DNA from: Scolanthus callimorphus
Lineage: Eukaryota > Cnidaria > Anthozoa > Actiniaria > Edwardsiidae
Assembly: GCA_033964015.1 (NCBI GenBank)
Contig: CM066918.1
Span: 21,721,387-21,785,386 of the forward strand
Reading direction: 5' to 3'
DNA: 64,000 bases
The position numbers were made by a program, and so were the translations under genes. The first letter of the stretch is position 1. Every line of letters starts with the position of its first letter. Under the pieces are notes generated by a model. It was not told the DNA's origin. It did no database searches and was given only the letters and a program-made list of their open reading frames with translations. This document shows positions 1 through 10,884 of the stretch, in pieces.

Positions 1-102
1 TCGTGGCAGGTTATCTGTGAATATCAGATAATTTATATAGAGAGAATAATATATGGGCACGAATCCTGATAAAACACTATAAGTTTTTATAATACTACGA
101 TA

Positions 103-354
103 GAGCGGATTTCACATGACTGTCAAGACTTGTTATGTTATTGCTATTGCTTTGCGTTCTCATTGGCTACTCATTTTTTTTCAGCCAATCAAATTCGTAG
201 TAAATACAATTGTGCAATTACTTGGTAATTGGTTTGGCTTGCAATTGGCTGAGAAAAAAGCCATTTAGGAGCAAGTCGTTATTTCTCTGGATTCTGATTG
301 GCTAGTGATTGCTCAATTGCAATTGTTTTCACGATGGTCATGTGAAATCCGCTC
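103..354. mobile_element. Short inverted-repeat element (mariner-like MITE), TA-flanked
   Basis: The ends are inverted copies starting gagcggatttcacatgac, flanked on both sides by TA, the duplication made by Tc1/mariner-type transposases. There is no coding capacity. The same ends occur at 23513-23939, 19637-19869, about 40122-40252 (diverged) and 35033-38718 (diverged), so this is a dispersed family. The superfamily assignment rests only on TA flanks and end structure. Confidence 0.7.
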
Positions 355-431
355 TATAACGCGCGCTTTGATTGGTCCAAATCTATGCTCTATTACTCAC
401 CGATAAAGTAATGATTCTCTCCCGCTATATC

Positions 432-623
432 TTAAAAGCATGAGCACAACTTTCTATGACTTTATCGGCAAATAGAGCACTTGTGATGTTGGAAGAGACA
501 CTCGAAACCTATTAAAATCACTCGCCTGCGGCTCGTGATTTTACAAGTTCTTGTGTCTCTCCCAACATCACGCGTGCTCTATTGCGCCGATAAAGTCATA
601 GAAAGTTGTGCTCTAATGCTTAA
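432..623. repeat. Long palindrome (foldback repeat)
   Basis: Two arms of about 75 bp are near-perfect inverted copies; both contain gagcacaactttctatgact, and they meet around 525-545. A structurally similar palindrome with a related centre (cactcgcctgcggctcgtg) lies at 44072-44258. It is probably a non-autonomous DNA transposon, but I could not define a target duplication. Confidence 0.65.
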
Positions 624-657
624 ATATAATAAATCACATTAACTGAAAGTTAAAATA

Positions 658-663
658 TTTATT
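658..663 (-). promoter_or_regulatory. Candidate poly(A) signal of the PRUNE1-type gene
   Basis: AATAAA on the minus strand, 125 bp past the stop codon of the gene at 788-3839 and correctly oriented. It is the first canonical signal I see downstream of that stop; no cleavage-site evidence is available. Confidence 0.4.
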
Positions 664-787
664 TCAAACCAAGACCAGGTTTGAATCATAAAATGACTAA
701 TAAAGATGCTGCATCCTGCAATAATGTGAAAATGTAACTATGATACCTTTTTTTCTCAACAGTCTTCCATTTTAAGAAAACTCATAA

Positions 788-3700
788 CTAGCGGAAAAAC
801 AACTTTTCTAGAAGCTTTAACATTGAGTTGGTTAAAACAAAACAACCAGTCATTCCAAGATCAAGGTCACTTAGCTGGAGTTGTCTGTCAGAAATCATAT
901 ACCGTGCCAGCTTAAGAACACTGTCTTGTGCAGAGCCACAAACACATATCTGCCGCAAGGGTGGTCCATCTAGTTCTTGAAAAAACATTGCCATGACAAC
1001 CAAGGTATTGAGCCCCTTTAAATTACAGAACTCCTTGAGAGTATCTGCAATTTGTTCTCTAGAAAAGAAGTTTTCTAATGATAGTGCAATTGAACTAATG
1101 CCAACCCTCATCGAACTACCAGTCTGAGGTGGGACTGCTTTGTAGTCTTTCCGCAGAATGTCCATGCTTGTCAAATTTGAGATGTCGAATTTAGCTGAAA
1201 AAAAAAAACAAGGAAAAGCAGTGAATGAATAAGAGTACAGAGAAAGAAACCCACAGTTATGGTATACTCTTTTCAGGTCTCTTTGCCTTCTACTATCAGA
1301 GGCAGTACAAAACACCTTGAAATAGTATTAAGAATGCCTGTCTACCATCATGCAATGCAGCCGTTATATGATATACTAAAATACTTGGAGGCCACTTTGT
1401 GAGCATTTGAAGGTCGTCATTTTCTTGGCACATTTTAAGGCATACTTCACTGCCATTCAAGTGTGACTACCATTGTGAAAGTTCTTCGAGTTTGTGTGCT
1501 CTACTGCAACATAACAGGGCCGAAGTGAGAAATGCCTTGCACAGTTTGTTTGTTTACCACTGCTAATGATAATGGTAATACTATGGATTTCACCAAACCG
1601 TGGTGAGCATCGAAAAAAAAAAAATTATTGTTATTATTATTCTGCATGATCAGGCTCATGTTTTTGTCTGCATTCCTTTCTCCATGGACCAGCTTGATTT
1701 TCTAAAACTTCTCTGAAATACCTGAAAACTGGCAATATTGTCTGGTAAAAGCCACCAGTTCTGCTGTGGCCCAAAGTCGCTTTGCTTTCATATTTCAAGA
1801 TTGTAACAGGAGAGTATTATAATTTCGACTCAGTGGTGATAGTTATTTTCAAGCCTGTTGAGAAGGAATGCAGACAAAATAACATGAGCCCTTAAGCTCA
1901 TTTTTTTCGACATTCACCATGGTTCGGTAAAATCCATAGGTTTAATATCTTGTGAGATATTTTGCAAAGGATGAAAATACACTGATTGGTTCCCCTGTAT
2001 TACAGTAGGTGCTACATTACTCATCCAACATGGTTTTTACCTTTATTAACCAAATGATACAGGTCCCCTGTACTAAACCCAAGCTCCTGCCCAATTTCCA
2101 AATGCTTGACAATTTCCACATCTTTTGGAGTCATCCTCCCTGCTCTTTCGTCAAGATTAACAGTATCCAAAATAATTGAAGAAAGCAACAAGCTTGTGAC
2201 CTGTTTGTCCAGTAAGGAAGGATTAGATGTAAGGATTTTTTCAGCTACTAATGTACTGCAGGATCCAACTGGTTCTATTGTCTTTGTGTATGATGAAGAC
2301 GTTGGTAACTCATCCTTATGATGATCTGAAAAAAATGCAGTTAAGAGCTCTGTCAGCAGTCATAAGAAAATTTTAATTACTGACAATTTTCTGGTTCAGG
2401 AGGTTCAGGTGGTAGGTACCTCTAGGGATCCGTTCTAGCAAGACAAGTAACAATGGTGTTATCAATATCACACTTTTAAGGGGTCAAAATCAACTAAGAC
2501 CTGCCCCTTTTGTTCTAGGCAAGCATTGTTCCAGGCAAGCATAAAATAAAATAACACATAATATCTCTCATTGGCCATGTAATATCCTTGACAGTGACTC
2601 AATTACTGTGGAAAAAACCTTACCAATCACTTCAACCAGTACATTAATCAGGTCTGTTTGATCTTGAGCCAGAATATTATGATCAACAAGAGTGACAGCC
2701 AACCTTCCACTTTTCAACAAAACAGGCAGGTCAATCTCATTGATAAACACCAGGTCTGAGGATGAGACTCCAAACTTGTCCATAGTGTAGGAAATCTCAG
2801 TCCTCAGAGGGTAGTCTGCTCTCGGGATGTTCAGAATGGGTACTATAACATCTTGGCTTTGTGATGATTCATGAGAGGATGATAACTATTAGCAACAGAA
2901 AAACAAATCTTGTCAACAGGAGCTATAATAGAAGTTCTAGCAAACTTTGTATTGGGTTTGCGAACAACTGATGACTAAAGCCTTGGGAATACTTGCAGTA
3001 TATGTACAGTATGGGAAGGGGGGGGGGAGGCCACCATGTTTTTTTGGAGGGGAGTGGAGGGGATAGAAATGTACACCCCTGGGGGGTCAGGAAATCCCAC
3101 ATATTTCAGTTTACGCATCTCTGAATTTTTCTTTTGCAATCAGTGGTTCAGATAATTAAATTTCAAATTATTTTCAGCAATGTGTGAGTGCATTAGAAGA
3201 GTCTGGTCTCTGATCAAAGTGGTTTTGAGGTACATCATGGTGCATGTATGTATTAAGATTTGTAGTTTGGTGGTAGGAAATTTTGATGCCAGGTACGTTT
3301 TTGGGTGTAAAATTTTAATGTTCTTTCAGACAACCTTCATGTACTAAGACTAAAGGCGGGATGAAATGATGATGAGAATGAATACAAGTTTCTGCTCTGA
3401 CTGCTCTCCCTCAGGTTTGATAGCAAAATCAACTCTTATCACTGTTTATTCCCTGCAAAACTACAATTACCTATAATCATAACATCCAGTGGCCCTTGAG
3501 CCACGTTCACAAAATTCTGTAAAATTTGAAACCAAAAGTCATGTACGGTAAGCTTTTTGTCTTCAGTGACAAGCGTATTAACTTAGTTGCCATACCTTGA
3601 TAGCCTGTAGGTGAAATGCGTAAATGATAGAGCTTACAACCGAATCGAGATCACAGGCCTCATTCCCAAGGACGGCATGAACCCGGGCCTTGGTGTCAAG

Positions 3701-3839
3701 ATGTTCTGCTAACTTCTGCATCAAAGAAAACGGAAAATTCAAAATCATTCCAACCGCAGCAAACTTATTACCTCCAACATCGCACGGTAAATATTCATAC
3801 CTTTGAAGACTCTAGAAAATCTCTTAGCTTCGAGTCCAT
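788..3839 (-). CDS. PRUNE1: PRUNE1-type DHH phosphoesterase / exopolyphosphatase, complete, five exons
   Basis: Coding exons on the minus strand: 3801-3839, 3596-3715, 2624-2885, 2041-2325, 788-1194. All junctions are GT-AG with matching phases, giving 370 aa. The family hydrolyses short-chain polyphosphate and cyclic nucleotides in the cytosol and influences cell motility. DHH-domain motifs in order: GNEACDLDS (residues 30-38), conserved VIVPILNIPRADYPLR (66-81), LVDHN (119-123), a DHH triplet at 141-143 whose Asp codon is split by intron 3, and IILDTVNLD (191-199). The DHHA2 domain fills exon 5 (KFDISNLTSMDILRKDYK, then GISSIALSLENFF). All metal-binding Asp positions appear intact. It ends near the end of DHHA2, without the long tail of the roughly 450-aa human protein. 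The ATG at 3839 opens a short first exon and is the only upstream Met that fits. Confidence 0.93.
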
Positions 3840-4546
3840 TGTCACATTAAAGCAAACGTTTTACATACATTCAATACATCGAAAACAAAATAAACAAACG
3901 AAAATAGTTTTAGACTTTAGCTGCCGTAGAAAAGAAAGAAAGGAAGAAACATACTTAAGAAGTAACTTAGTTCGCGGGCAAAATTTACCACCAAACTGCT
4001 AAAAATATGGCAGGCGTTGCAAGCACACCACAGGGATACCAACTAAAGTACATCTGGGCATGCTGGGCATCTGGACCGATCTGGACCACTTGTTCACACA
4101 CGATGCATCAAAGTGCAAGCACATCGAACTTCTTCCAACTCCTACCCTGAAATTATGCTTTGCCACAGTGGACCCACATTGTAGAGTTCCAAACTGATTT
4201 TTCAATTAGACATTTTGGAATAAAATCGGGTTCCGTTCGAGTACAAATGTTGTTGTTAGCTTCGTTCTTTGTGTTACTTGAGTCAGGGCCGTAGCGCTTA
4301 CTGGGGCCGTGGGGGAACTTTTTTTCCCAAACAATCCCGTTTTTGCACCCTGCATTACTGCATATCAAAGTTCCCCCATTCTCTTACCCAGAGCTCCCCG
4401 GCTCGTCTCCTCGCGGGGGAGGCTCTGGTAACATCCATATGAGGACCTTTGCTGGTTTTGAACGTTGGTGCATGCACAGAAAGATCTTTCTCTACGGCTC
4501 TGTATCAAATCTCGCGCATGCGTCAGTGGCTGTCACCAGAGCCTCC

Positions 4547-4767
4547 CAACCTCGTCCCCAGGGTCTTCTCGGTCGTTTTTCAAAATGGCGGTTGACTCCA
4601 GAGAAGACCCTGGGGGAGGCTGAGTCACGTGACCATCTCGAAACAAATGACAAAGCTCGTTCCCATGTTTTCAAACAGTGGTCATGTGACTCAGCCTCCC
4701 CCAGGGTCTTCTCTGGAGTCAACCGCCATTTTGAAAAACGACCGAGAGGACCCTGGGGACGAGGTTG
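4547..4767. mobile_element. Mutator-like MITE with ~88-bp terminal inverted repeats
   Basis: The ends (caacctcgtccccagggtc...) are inverted for about 88 bp with two mismatches that I count. The element is flanked by a perfect 10-bp duplication, cagagcctcc (4537-4546 and 4768-4777). Long inverted repeats with a 9-11-bp duplication are the Mutator (MULE) pattern. A second copy is at 25087-25296. It is inserted within element A. Confidence 0.8.
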
Positions 4768-4783
4768 CAGAGCCTCCCTCGCG

Positions 4784-4971
4784 CATTCTCGAACCCAGAG
4801 CTCCCCGGCTCATAACCTCGCGGGGGAGTAGCGGGGGAGGCTCTGGTGACAGCCACTGACGCATGCGCGAGATTTAATACAGAGCCGCTGAGAGAAAGAC
4901 CTTTCAGCGCATGCTCCAACGCTCAAAAACAGCCAATCAGCGACAGCCCCAGAGCTCTGGGTACGAGAATG
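4784..4971. mobile_element. Second copy of the cattctcg-family element nested in element A
   Basis: It begins cattctcgaacccagagctc and ends gagctctgggtacgagaatg, with the family interior (gcatgcgcgagattt...gagccgctgagagaaa). The flanks ccctcgcg and ccccgcg resemble a decayed duplication. Its interior matches 61252-61459 closely. Confidence 0.6.
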
Positions 4972-5255
4972 CCCCGCGATGAGACGAGCCGGGGAGCTCT
5001 GGGTACGAGAATGAGTTCCCCCAAACATGCGGTAATTTCACAAACCGGGCTCTAATTTTTTCTAAATTTTTCAACTTCCCTAAAAACTGACTGTTTTTGA
5101 AGCTATTTGTTTACAAATATGCTTCCTTAGTTGGCGCTACTGTGAATGTGTTTCTATCTGCCTAGCTGCCTATCTGCGGTGTTTGTCATGGCGAACAATG
5201 GACTTTCTTTTTTTGGCGGACGGTACTTCATATTACTCGATTTCGCAACCCATTT

Positions 5256-5887
5256 ATAATGGTAATTGAACTCAGTGGAGTGCAATTAGTATAGGAAATC
5301 ATACGACTTCGAGTTCAATTTGGAATTTATTTGCACGAGTGGGTTTTTCAAAAGGTATCAAAATTGCACGAGCCGCAGGCGAGTGCAATTTGAGCTTTTT
5401 GAAAAACCCACGAGTGTAAATAAATTCCAAATTGAACGAGAAAGGTCGTATGATTTCGTATTAATAATACACATGAAAAAAATCCCAAGAGTCATTCACA
5501 AATCTGCTTACAAACTGAACAAGCCGCACGCATTTTTCCTTGATTGAAATCTGGACCAAAACCTGACAGAATTTTAGCATGAACAAAAACAAAGTTTCCA
5601 TAATATAGCTCTATGTTATCAAACTATTTTAGCATTTCAAAAGAAAATTTGCATTTTGTTAACCATTTTTGCACTTTGTTACCTTTTTTTGGCACTTTGT
5701 TACCTAAAAACTGCACTGCTCTCAGCCAATCAGAATCCAGAGATTTTTTCATGTGTATTATTAGGTCTGAAATCATACGCGTGATTTCAAAATCAAACGA
5801 GCGCGTAGCGCGAGTTTGATTTGAAATCACAAGTATGATTTCAGACCAAAATTGCACGACACGAAGTTCAATTACCACTTTATTATA
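5256..5887. repeat. Foldback element with two internal palindromes
   Basis: The ends ggtaattgaact and agttcaattacc are inverted. Inside are two palindromes: 5300-5460 (arms around atcatacgacttcgagttca) and about 5755-5850 (ggtctgaaatcatac...). There is no coding sequence; the overlapping short reading frames are products of the palindromes. Confidence 0.6.
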
Positions 5888-6108
5888 TCCATTTTGAAAT
5901 CACATTCTAGAGGCCCAGAGGATTCTTTCATTTTATTTTTTCGAAACCGGAAATGCCTCGCAATCATTGTATGCAAATCGAACTCATTATATGCAGAAAT
6001 TGTCATGTGACAAACAAAACGATTTCGATCACTCATCTGCAAAGTTCATTCAGAGTTGAGATCACTCATGTTTAAAATCACACCAATTCAACAAAGTAAT
6101 TGTCATTG

Positions 6109-6245
6109 TGTAATAGGATTTATGTTGGGATTTTTATTACTTATTGAACACTTGATGAACATACACTGTAAGCCGCCATCTTGCTACACGAGAGCGTCCA
6201 GTCCCACGCGGCCAACTGACATGGGCAATAGGATGGCCTATGACA
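6109..6245 (-). repeat. 3' LTR of the Ty3/gypsy element
   Basis: TG...CA-bounded 137-bp direct repeat of 10885-11021, at the 3' end in element orientation. It is preceded (6246-6260) by a minus-strand purine tract, aaaggaagaggga, which is the second-strand primer. Confidence 0.9.
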
Positions 6246-6380
6246 TCCCTCTTCCTTTACAAAATAATACAACGCAGTATAACAAATTCCGTATAACGAT
6301 AACAAAACAACATGTTTTTTCAATATCAATGTTTCTGGTGGTTCTCTCTGCTGCGGTCCAGATCACAGTACTCTAGGTGA

Positions 6381-7496
6381 TCAGTTGTTGAACTTGGAGG
6401 GGACCTTGGTCACCCTTCCACATCTCGTCGTGTGGCTCCGTAGCTGGAACGAGGGCTTGGCCTCCTTCTCGTCCTCGCCCTCCTTTTCATCCCTTTCTTC
6501 AGTTGAGTCCTCACGTTCGTTGGTATTCACTGTCTGGTTTGGGTCTGTAGTGTCCATGGGGTCGACGGGAAGAGCTGTTGGCGCAGGTACATGGTCATCA
6601 TGGTGTTGTGGTGGTGGCGCAGGAGGTTCCTGTTGACCACTGTGGAACATAGGAGTCAGAGTGGCGCTGTCCTTAGGAGCTAGTTTTCGGTCGGTGACCT
6701 TCACTCGCATATGTTCCCTTGTTCTCTGGAAGAGTTTACCATTCATCTCGACGATGTAGGTTCTGGGCTCTCTGATGGGGTTTGGGTGACTGAACACCTC
6801 GCCAGGCTGCCATATCCTCTTCACGGAGTTCCATACATGTACCGGCTGGCCTTTCTCTAGGGTGTCCTTGTCCCGACCAGCTCTCCTGTTGTATGGTTGC
6901 GCTTGTTTCTCTTGTCTCTGCTGGTTGGATTCTAGATGAATCTCCCTGTTAGGATGCCGTGACTGAAGAGAGGACTTACTGGCGGGAAGCAGCGTTTTTG
7001 GCTTCCTCCCAAAGAGGAGTTCGTGGGGTGACGGTAGTTGGTCACTGAGAGGAGTGGTTCTGTGCATCCATAGTGCATTGTAAGGGCATCGATTGCTCTC
7101 TATTGCTTTCTGCCATAAGGCCTTACAGATGCCGATGGACTTCTCTGCAACACTGTTTGTTTGGTGGTGGTATGGTGAGCTGGGGATGAGAGTAATACCG
7201 CTATCTTTGCACCTTTGACTGAACTCCTTGCTAATGTATTGACTCTCAAAGTCTACTTGGATTACAGAAGGTAGCCCGTACTCCGCGAGAACGCTCTTGA
7301 AATGGTTACATATGGTTGGGGCTGACTTGTCGCTCAGGAGTCTTATAACTGGGAATCTGGAGTAGTAGTCCACGATCATCAGGTATTTGGAGCCTTTAAA
7401 CTCGAAAATGTCTGAGCCTAGCTTCTCCCAGGGTCTAGTGGCAGGTCCGGTTGCATCAGCGGCAGTTTGGGCGGGGCTGATTGATGCTTGTTGCAT
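6381..7496 (-). CDS. Ty3/gypsy integrase core and C-terminal region
   Basis: The frame carries the retroviral-type integrase core: first Asp in KLGSDIFEFKG, second Asp in IQVDFESQYISKEF, Glu in HHQTNSVAEKSI, so D, D and E are present. A C-terminal domain follows (HVWNSVKRIWQPGEVFSHP, YIVEMNGKLFQRTREHMR), then a proline-rich and acidic tail. The second-Asp region reads VDFESQ where most relatives have SDNGPQ, an unusual substitution around a catalytic residue. It overlaps the upstream gag-pol frame (7418-7496) in a -1 relation. Residues before about 7450 are probably not translated in this frame, so the first Met is not a real start. Confidence 0.85.
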   Translation of the reverse strand: MQQASISPAQTAADATGPATRPWEKLGSDIFEFKGSKYLMIVDYYSRFPVIRLLSDKSAPTICNHFKSVLAEYGLPSVIQVDFESQYISKEFSQRCKDSGITLIPSSPYHHQTNSVAEKSIGICKALWQKAIESNRCPYNALWMHRTTPLSDQLPSPHELLFGRKPKTLLPASKSSLQSRHPNREIHLESNQQRQEKQAQPYNRRAGRDKDTLEKGQPVHVWNSVKRIWQPGEVFSHPNPIREPRTYIVEMNGKLFQRTREHMRVKVTDRKLAPKDSATLTPMFHSGQQEPPAPPPQHHDDHVPAPTALPVDPMDTTDPNQTVNTNEREDSTEERDEKEGEDEKEAKPSFQLRSHTTRCGRVTKVPSKFNN

Positions 7497-10400
7497 GCTT
7501 CACAACTTTTAACTGCTTGTCTGATATCCTCGCTCATACCGGGCCAAAATACTGCCTGCCTGGCTGACAGAAGGCATTTCGTCTCCCCTTGGTGTCCTGC
7601 ATGTATTACGTCTACTATCCGGTCGCGCAGGGTTTCCGGTACGACGATTCTGTCGCCTTTGAGTATGAGCCCGTCTTCTAGGATCAAATCGCACCGGAAA
7701 TTCCAGTAGTCCTGTACTTCCTCTGGGCACTGCTTCCTGTAGTTTGGCCACCCGTTGTAGATGGCCTCCTTTAAGAGGTTCATGGTTCTGTCTTGGGCCA
7801 CTTCGGGTTTCACCACGTCTATATCAATCGGGCAGATCTTGTCTGTGAGGAAGTGAACGCTGTATTCCGGAGCACAACTCGTAGGGGTCTCGGCTGCCGA
7901 ATCACATGTCTCCCTAGATGGGCACATCCTCGATAGAGTGTCTGCTACAGGAATCGTCTCGCCTCGCCTGTACTTGACTTCGACGTCAAACTTCATACAG
8001 CGGAGTAGTAGCCTCTGCAGTCGCGCAGGGGCCTCTGCGATATTCTTCTTGAAGATTTGTTCTAGTGGAGAGTGGTCAGTTTCGACGAGTGTGTGTCTTC
8101 CTAAGAGGTAGTACTCAAACTTCTCGAGGCCAAACATTACTGCCAGACACTCTCGCTCGATATTTGAGTATCTGGATTCCGCGTCGGTCAGAGATCGTGA
8201 GGCCATTGCTACAATCTGTTCGTTGTTGTTTGAGTCTATTTGCCTGAGCCAGCAACCAAGGCCTTCTTTGCTTGCATCACACTGTAGAACTGTTGCTGTG
8301 GAAGGGTTTGGGTCATAGTACGCGAGTATCTTCGCTGAGCATAGCTCTTGCTTGATTCTATCAAGTGCGTCTTGGTGTTGGGATTCCCATCGGAAACAAA
8401 CATTCTTCTTCGTGAGTTCCCGTAGTGGCGTTGTGAGCTGTGCGAGCCTAGTTGAAAAGCGATTCAGGTAGGTAATCATACCTAGGAGTGATAGAAGCTC
8501 CTTTGCATTCTTCGGTGCAATGATGTTTCGGATAGCTTCCATCTTGTCGGAGGCTGGTGCGATACCAGCGGAGGTGAGCGTGTGGCCATAGAAGTTGACG
8601 CAGGGTTGGCAAAATTGTAACTTCGATGAGTTGAGGCTTACGTTGTTTTCTCTAGTGGCCTGCATCATTCTAACGAATGCCTCGTCGTGCTCTTCCTTTG
8701 AGGAACCGACGACCAGGATGTCGTCTGCTATTCCGACAACGTTCGGGATGCCTCTGTAAATCCCGTCGAGCCTGCGTTGGAATATGTCTTGAGACACGAT
8801 TATCCCAAACGGCAGGCGTTTGAACCTGAATCTCCCGAATGGAGTGTTGAAAGTGCATAGCAAGCTCGATTCGTAGTCGAGCTCCACATGCCAGTATCCC
8901 CGCTTGGTGTCTACTACTGAGAAGTAGGTTTTGCCATGGAGGAGGGGAAGAACTTCGTCGATAGTACGGGAATAGTAATGTTCACGTCTAATGTTCGTAT
9001 TTAAGTCTTTGGGGTCTAAGCACAGGCGAACTTTGGTCTCTCCCTCGCTAGTGGATCTAACATTGCAGACAATGGAGTTTACCCAATCGGTAGGTTCTGT
9101 TTCTTCAGTGATAATATCGTCGTCGAGCATTTTGTCAAGCTCGGTTTTGTAAATGGGTAGAATGTGGACAGGCACCGTTCTTGGGGGGTGCACGACGGGT
9201 TGTGGGTTGTCCGTTAGGTTAATGTGGTACTTGTCTCCGGGGAATTTGCCGATTTTGTCAAAGCAGTCACCATACTCATTTAGTATGGAGGACTTCGTAA
9301 GATGCTCTGGATTGGTGTTTTGATGTGCGACATTCTGCTGTCTGTGTGTAGCATCTTGTTTCTTAGGCGTGCTAGGTTGCGTTGTGATGGTTTGTGGTTT
9401 CTGTGATGTATGTGCTGCCTGTGCCGTGCTGTTCGATTTGTTGTGAGCTGCACTTTGACTGTTGTTTGTGTGGTTTGACGGGATCGTTGTGTGCTTGCTT
9501 GAAACATCATGTATGTTTATTGTCACGATACCTAGTTCTTGAGCTTGTCTGCACCCTATCATGGACGGTTGATCAGGGGCGTGTACAATATGGAAGTCAG
9601 TAACGATTGATTTGCCTTTGTAGGCAACTTTCATGGCTGCTTTACCGAGATTTGTGATAGGGTTCCCGCCGTATCCCCTTAAGGTGTTATTGCTGGGCTT
9701 GATGTCAAGGGGAAAGTTAAGGGTTTGTAGATCATCGGTAGTCAGGACGCATGTGTCAGCACCAGTATCTACCTTCATTTTTAGCATCTGTTTCCCTTCA
9801 ACTTTTACATTGGCATAGATTTGATCTGGGTAGGTGCCAACACTATGGACTGTGCTATCAGATGTGATGCAGCCTAATATAACGGTGATGGGCTCTGAGT
9901 CGCTGCCAGGCTCATCACTTGGGGCATTCAGGGGTTCTTCATCACTGCTTATGTCTCCCCGAATGTTCAAGTGGATGTCCTGACCATGATAATCAGGGCT
10001 TTCCACAATTTCGTTGACTTGTTTTAAGCGTTTTTTCATGCACACTTGGCTGAAGTGCCCTGATTTTTTACAAAAATGGCAGGTAGCGTTCACAGCTGGG
10101 CAGGTTGCTGATCTGCCGTGCTTATTTCCGCAGCGGAAGCAGCCTTTATACTTGAATTTGTATTGCTGTGGGTTACTAGTGGCTTTGCCCTTTTTTGGTG
10201 GGGCCTTACTCCTTACGGAAAATAAGTTGGTTTCATTAGTCCCTTGTGTAATACCCTGCATTTGTGCCCTGGTGCTCTCCTCTGTTTTGGCTAAGTCGTA
10301 CACTTGTTGAAATGTCAGTGAGTTACCCTTTGCTATTGCATCTTTCCTTACTTTATCTGATTTTAAGCCAAACACAAGGGTGTCTCGAAGGGTTTCTTGT

Positions 10401-10720
10401 TTGAATGCTGGGTCATAACCACTGTCATCAACGAGTGTACGGGCCTTAGTGAGGAACTCTTCAAGGGCTGTGTCTCCCTGCTTTAAGCATCTTAGCTGAT
10501 ATCGTGATAGGATTTGGTTACTTTGTGGCTTTGTGTAAGCTTCAAATTTCTGAAAGACCTGCGATAGTTTGAGTTTATCTGCCTCGTCTGCCCACGAGGC
10601 GGTATTGTATATTTCTAGACCCTTATCCCCGGCCCACAACAACAGCATTCGAGCTTTCTTGTCCTCGGATTTGTCGGCCAGAGGACCTTCAAATATTAGG
10701 TTGCACTTTTGCTTGAACAA
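7418..10720 (-). CDS. Ty3/gypsy Gag-Pol (gag, protease, RT, RNase H, integrase zinc domain)
   Basis: Domains in order: a gag domain; two zinc knuckles (CFRCGNKHGRSATC and CHFCKKSGHFSQVC); an aspartic protease with DTGA at 9758-9769; reverse transcriptase (FSVVDTKRGYWHVEL, PFGRFRFKRLPFGI) whose active site reads IADD at 8720-8731; RNase H (LQCDASKEGLGCWL); and the HHCC integrase zinc domain ending CEACNKHQ. Gag and pol share one frame. The open frame starts inside gag: a more convincing start, MDRFKAPTMDWDSPGD just upstream in another frame, needs a one-base shift near 10735. The frame ends at 7418 just before the integrase core, which continues in the -1 frame. Confidence 0.9.
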   Translation of the reverse strand: MFKQKCNLIFEGPLADKSEDKKARMLLLWAGDKGLEIYNTASWADEADKLKLSQVFQKFEAYTKPQSNQILSRYQLRCLKQGDTALEEFLTKARTLVDDSGYDPAFKQETLRDTLVFGLKSDKVRKDAIAKGNSLTFQQVYDLAKTEESTRAQMQGITQGTNETNLFSVRSKAPPKKGKATSNPQQYKFKYKGCFRCGNKHGRSATCPAVNATCHFCKKSGHFSQVCMKKRLKQVNEIVESPDYHGQDIHLNIRGDISSDEEPLNAPSDEPGSDSEPITVILGCITSDSTVHSVGTYPDQIYANVKVEGKQMLKMKVDTGADTCVLTTDDLQTLNFPLDIKPSNNTLRGYGGNPITNLGKAAMKVAYKGKSIVTDFHIVHAPDQPSMIGCRQAQELGIVTINIHDVSSKHTTIPSNHTNNSQSAAHNKSNSTAQAAHTSQKPQTITTQPSTPKKQDATHRQQNVAHQNTNPEHLTKSSILNEYGDCFDKIGKFPGDKYHINLTDNPQPVVHPPRTVPVHILPIYKTELDKMLDDDIITEETEPTDWVNSIVCNVRSTSEGETKVRLCLDPKDLNTNIRREHYYSRTIDEVLPLLHGKTYFSVVDTKRGYWHVELDYESSLLCTFNTPFGRFRFKRLPFGIIVSQDIFQRRLDGIYRGIPNVVGIADDILVVGSSKEEHDEAFVRMMQATRENNVSLNSSKLQFCQPCVNFYGHTLTSAGIAPASDKMEAIRNIIAPKNAKELLSLLGMITYLNRFSTRLAQLTTPLRELTKKNVCFRWESQHQDALDRIKQELCSAKILAYYDPNPSTATVLQCDASKEGLGCWLRQIDSNNNEQIVAMASRSLTDAESRYSNIERECLAVMFGLEKFEYYLLGRHTLVETDHSPLEQIFKKNIAEAPARLQRLLLRCMKFDVEVKYRRGETIPVADTLSRMCPSRETCDSAAETPTSCAPEYSVHFLTDKICPIDIDVVKPEVAQDRTMNLLKEAIYNGWPNYRKQCPEEVQDYWNFRCDLILEDGLILKGDRIVVPETLRDRIVDVIHAGHQGETKCLLSARQAVFWPGMSEDIRQAVKSCEACNKHQSAPPKLPLMQPDLPLDPGRS

Positions 10721-10866
10721 TCTAAAGCTTAACGTCTCCTGGGCTATCCCAGTCCATCGTGGGTGCTTTGAAGCGATCCATTTCGAACTCGTATTGTACC
10801 TTGAAAATTGGACTGGACGGCCTAAATAGTCTTCGGTTACCTGGATCCTTTGCTTGACTTGAAATT

Positions 10867-10884
10867 ATCCCGCTTCTTACACCA
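10867..10884 (-). other. tRNA primer-binding site of the Ty3/gypsy element
   Basis: Immediately inside the 5' LTR in element orientation the sequence reads tggtgtaagaagcgggat, starting with the TGG that pairs with a tRNA CCA end. I do not assign the tRNA species. Confidence 0.6.

Larger units (their letters stand above)
4377..5013. mobile_element. Inverted-repeat element A (cattctcg family) carrying two inner insertions
   Basis: The outer ends are cattctcttacccagagctc and its inverse, finishing gtacgagaatg. The element is flanked by a perfect 8-bp duplication, agttcccc (4369-4376 and 5014-5021). It is interrupted by a second MITE (4547-4767), and a further copy of its own family lies at 4784-4971. 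Other copies are at 61252-61459 (9-bp duplication aagaagtat), 16945-17055 (partial) and 56333-56395 (partial). Duplications of 8-9 bp fit Mutator-like or hAT transposases. Confidence 0.75.

Noticed and set aside
4343..5055. Several overlapping frames on both strands with similar translations
   Set aside because: They are the two strands of inverted repeats, so the matching translations are artefacts of the palindromes.
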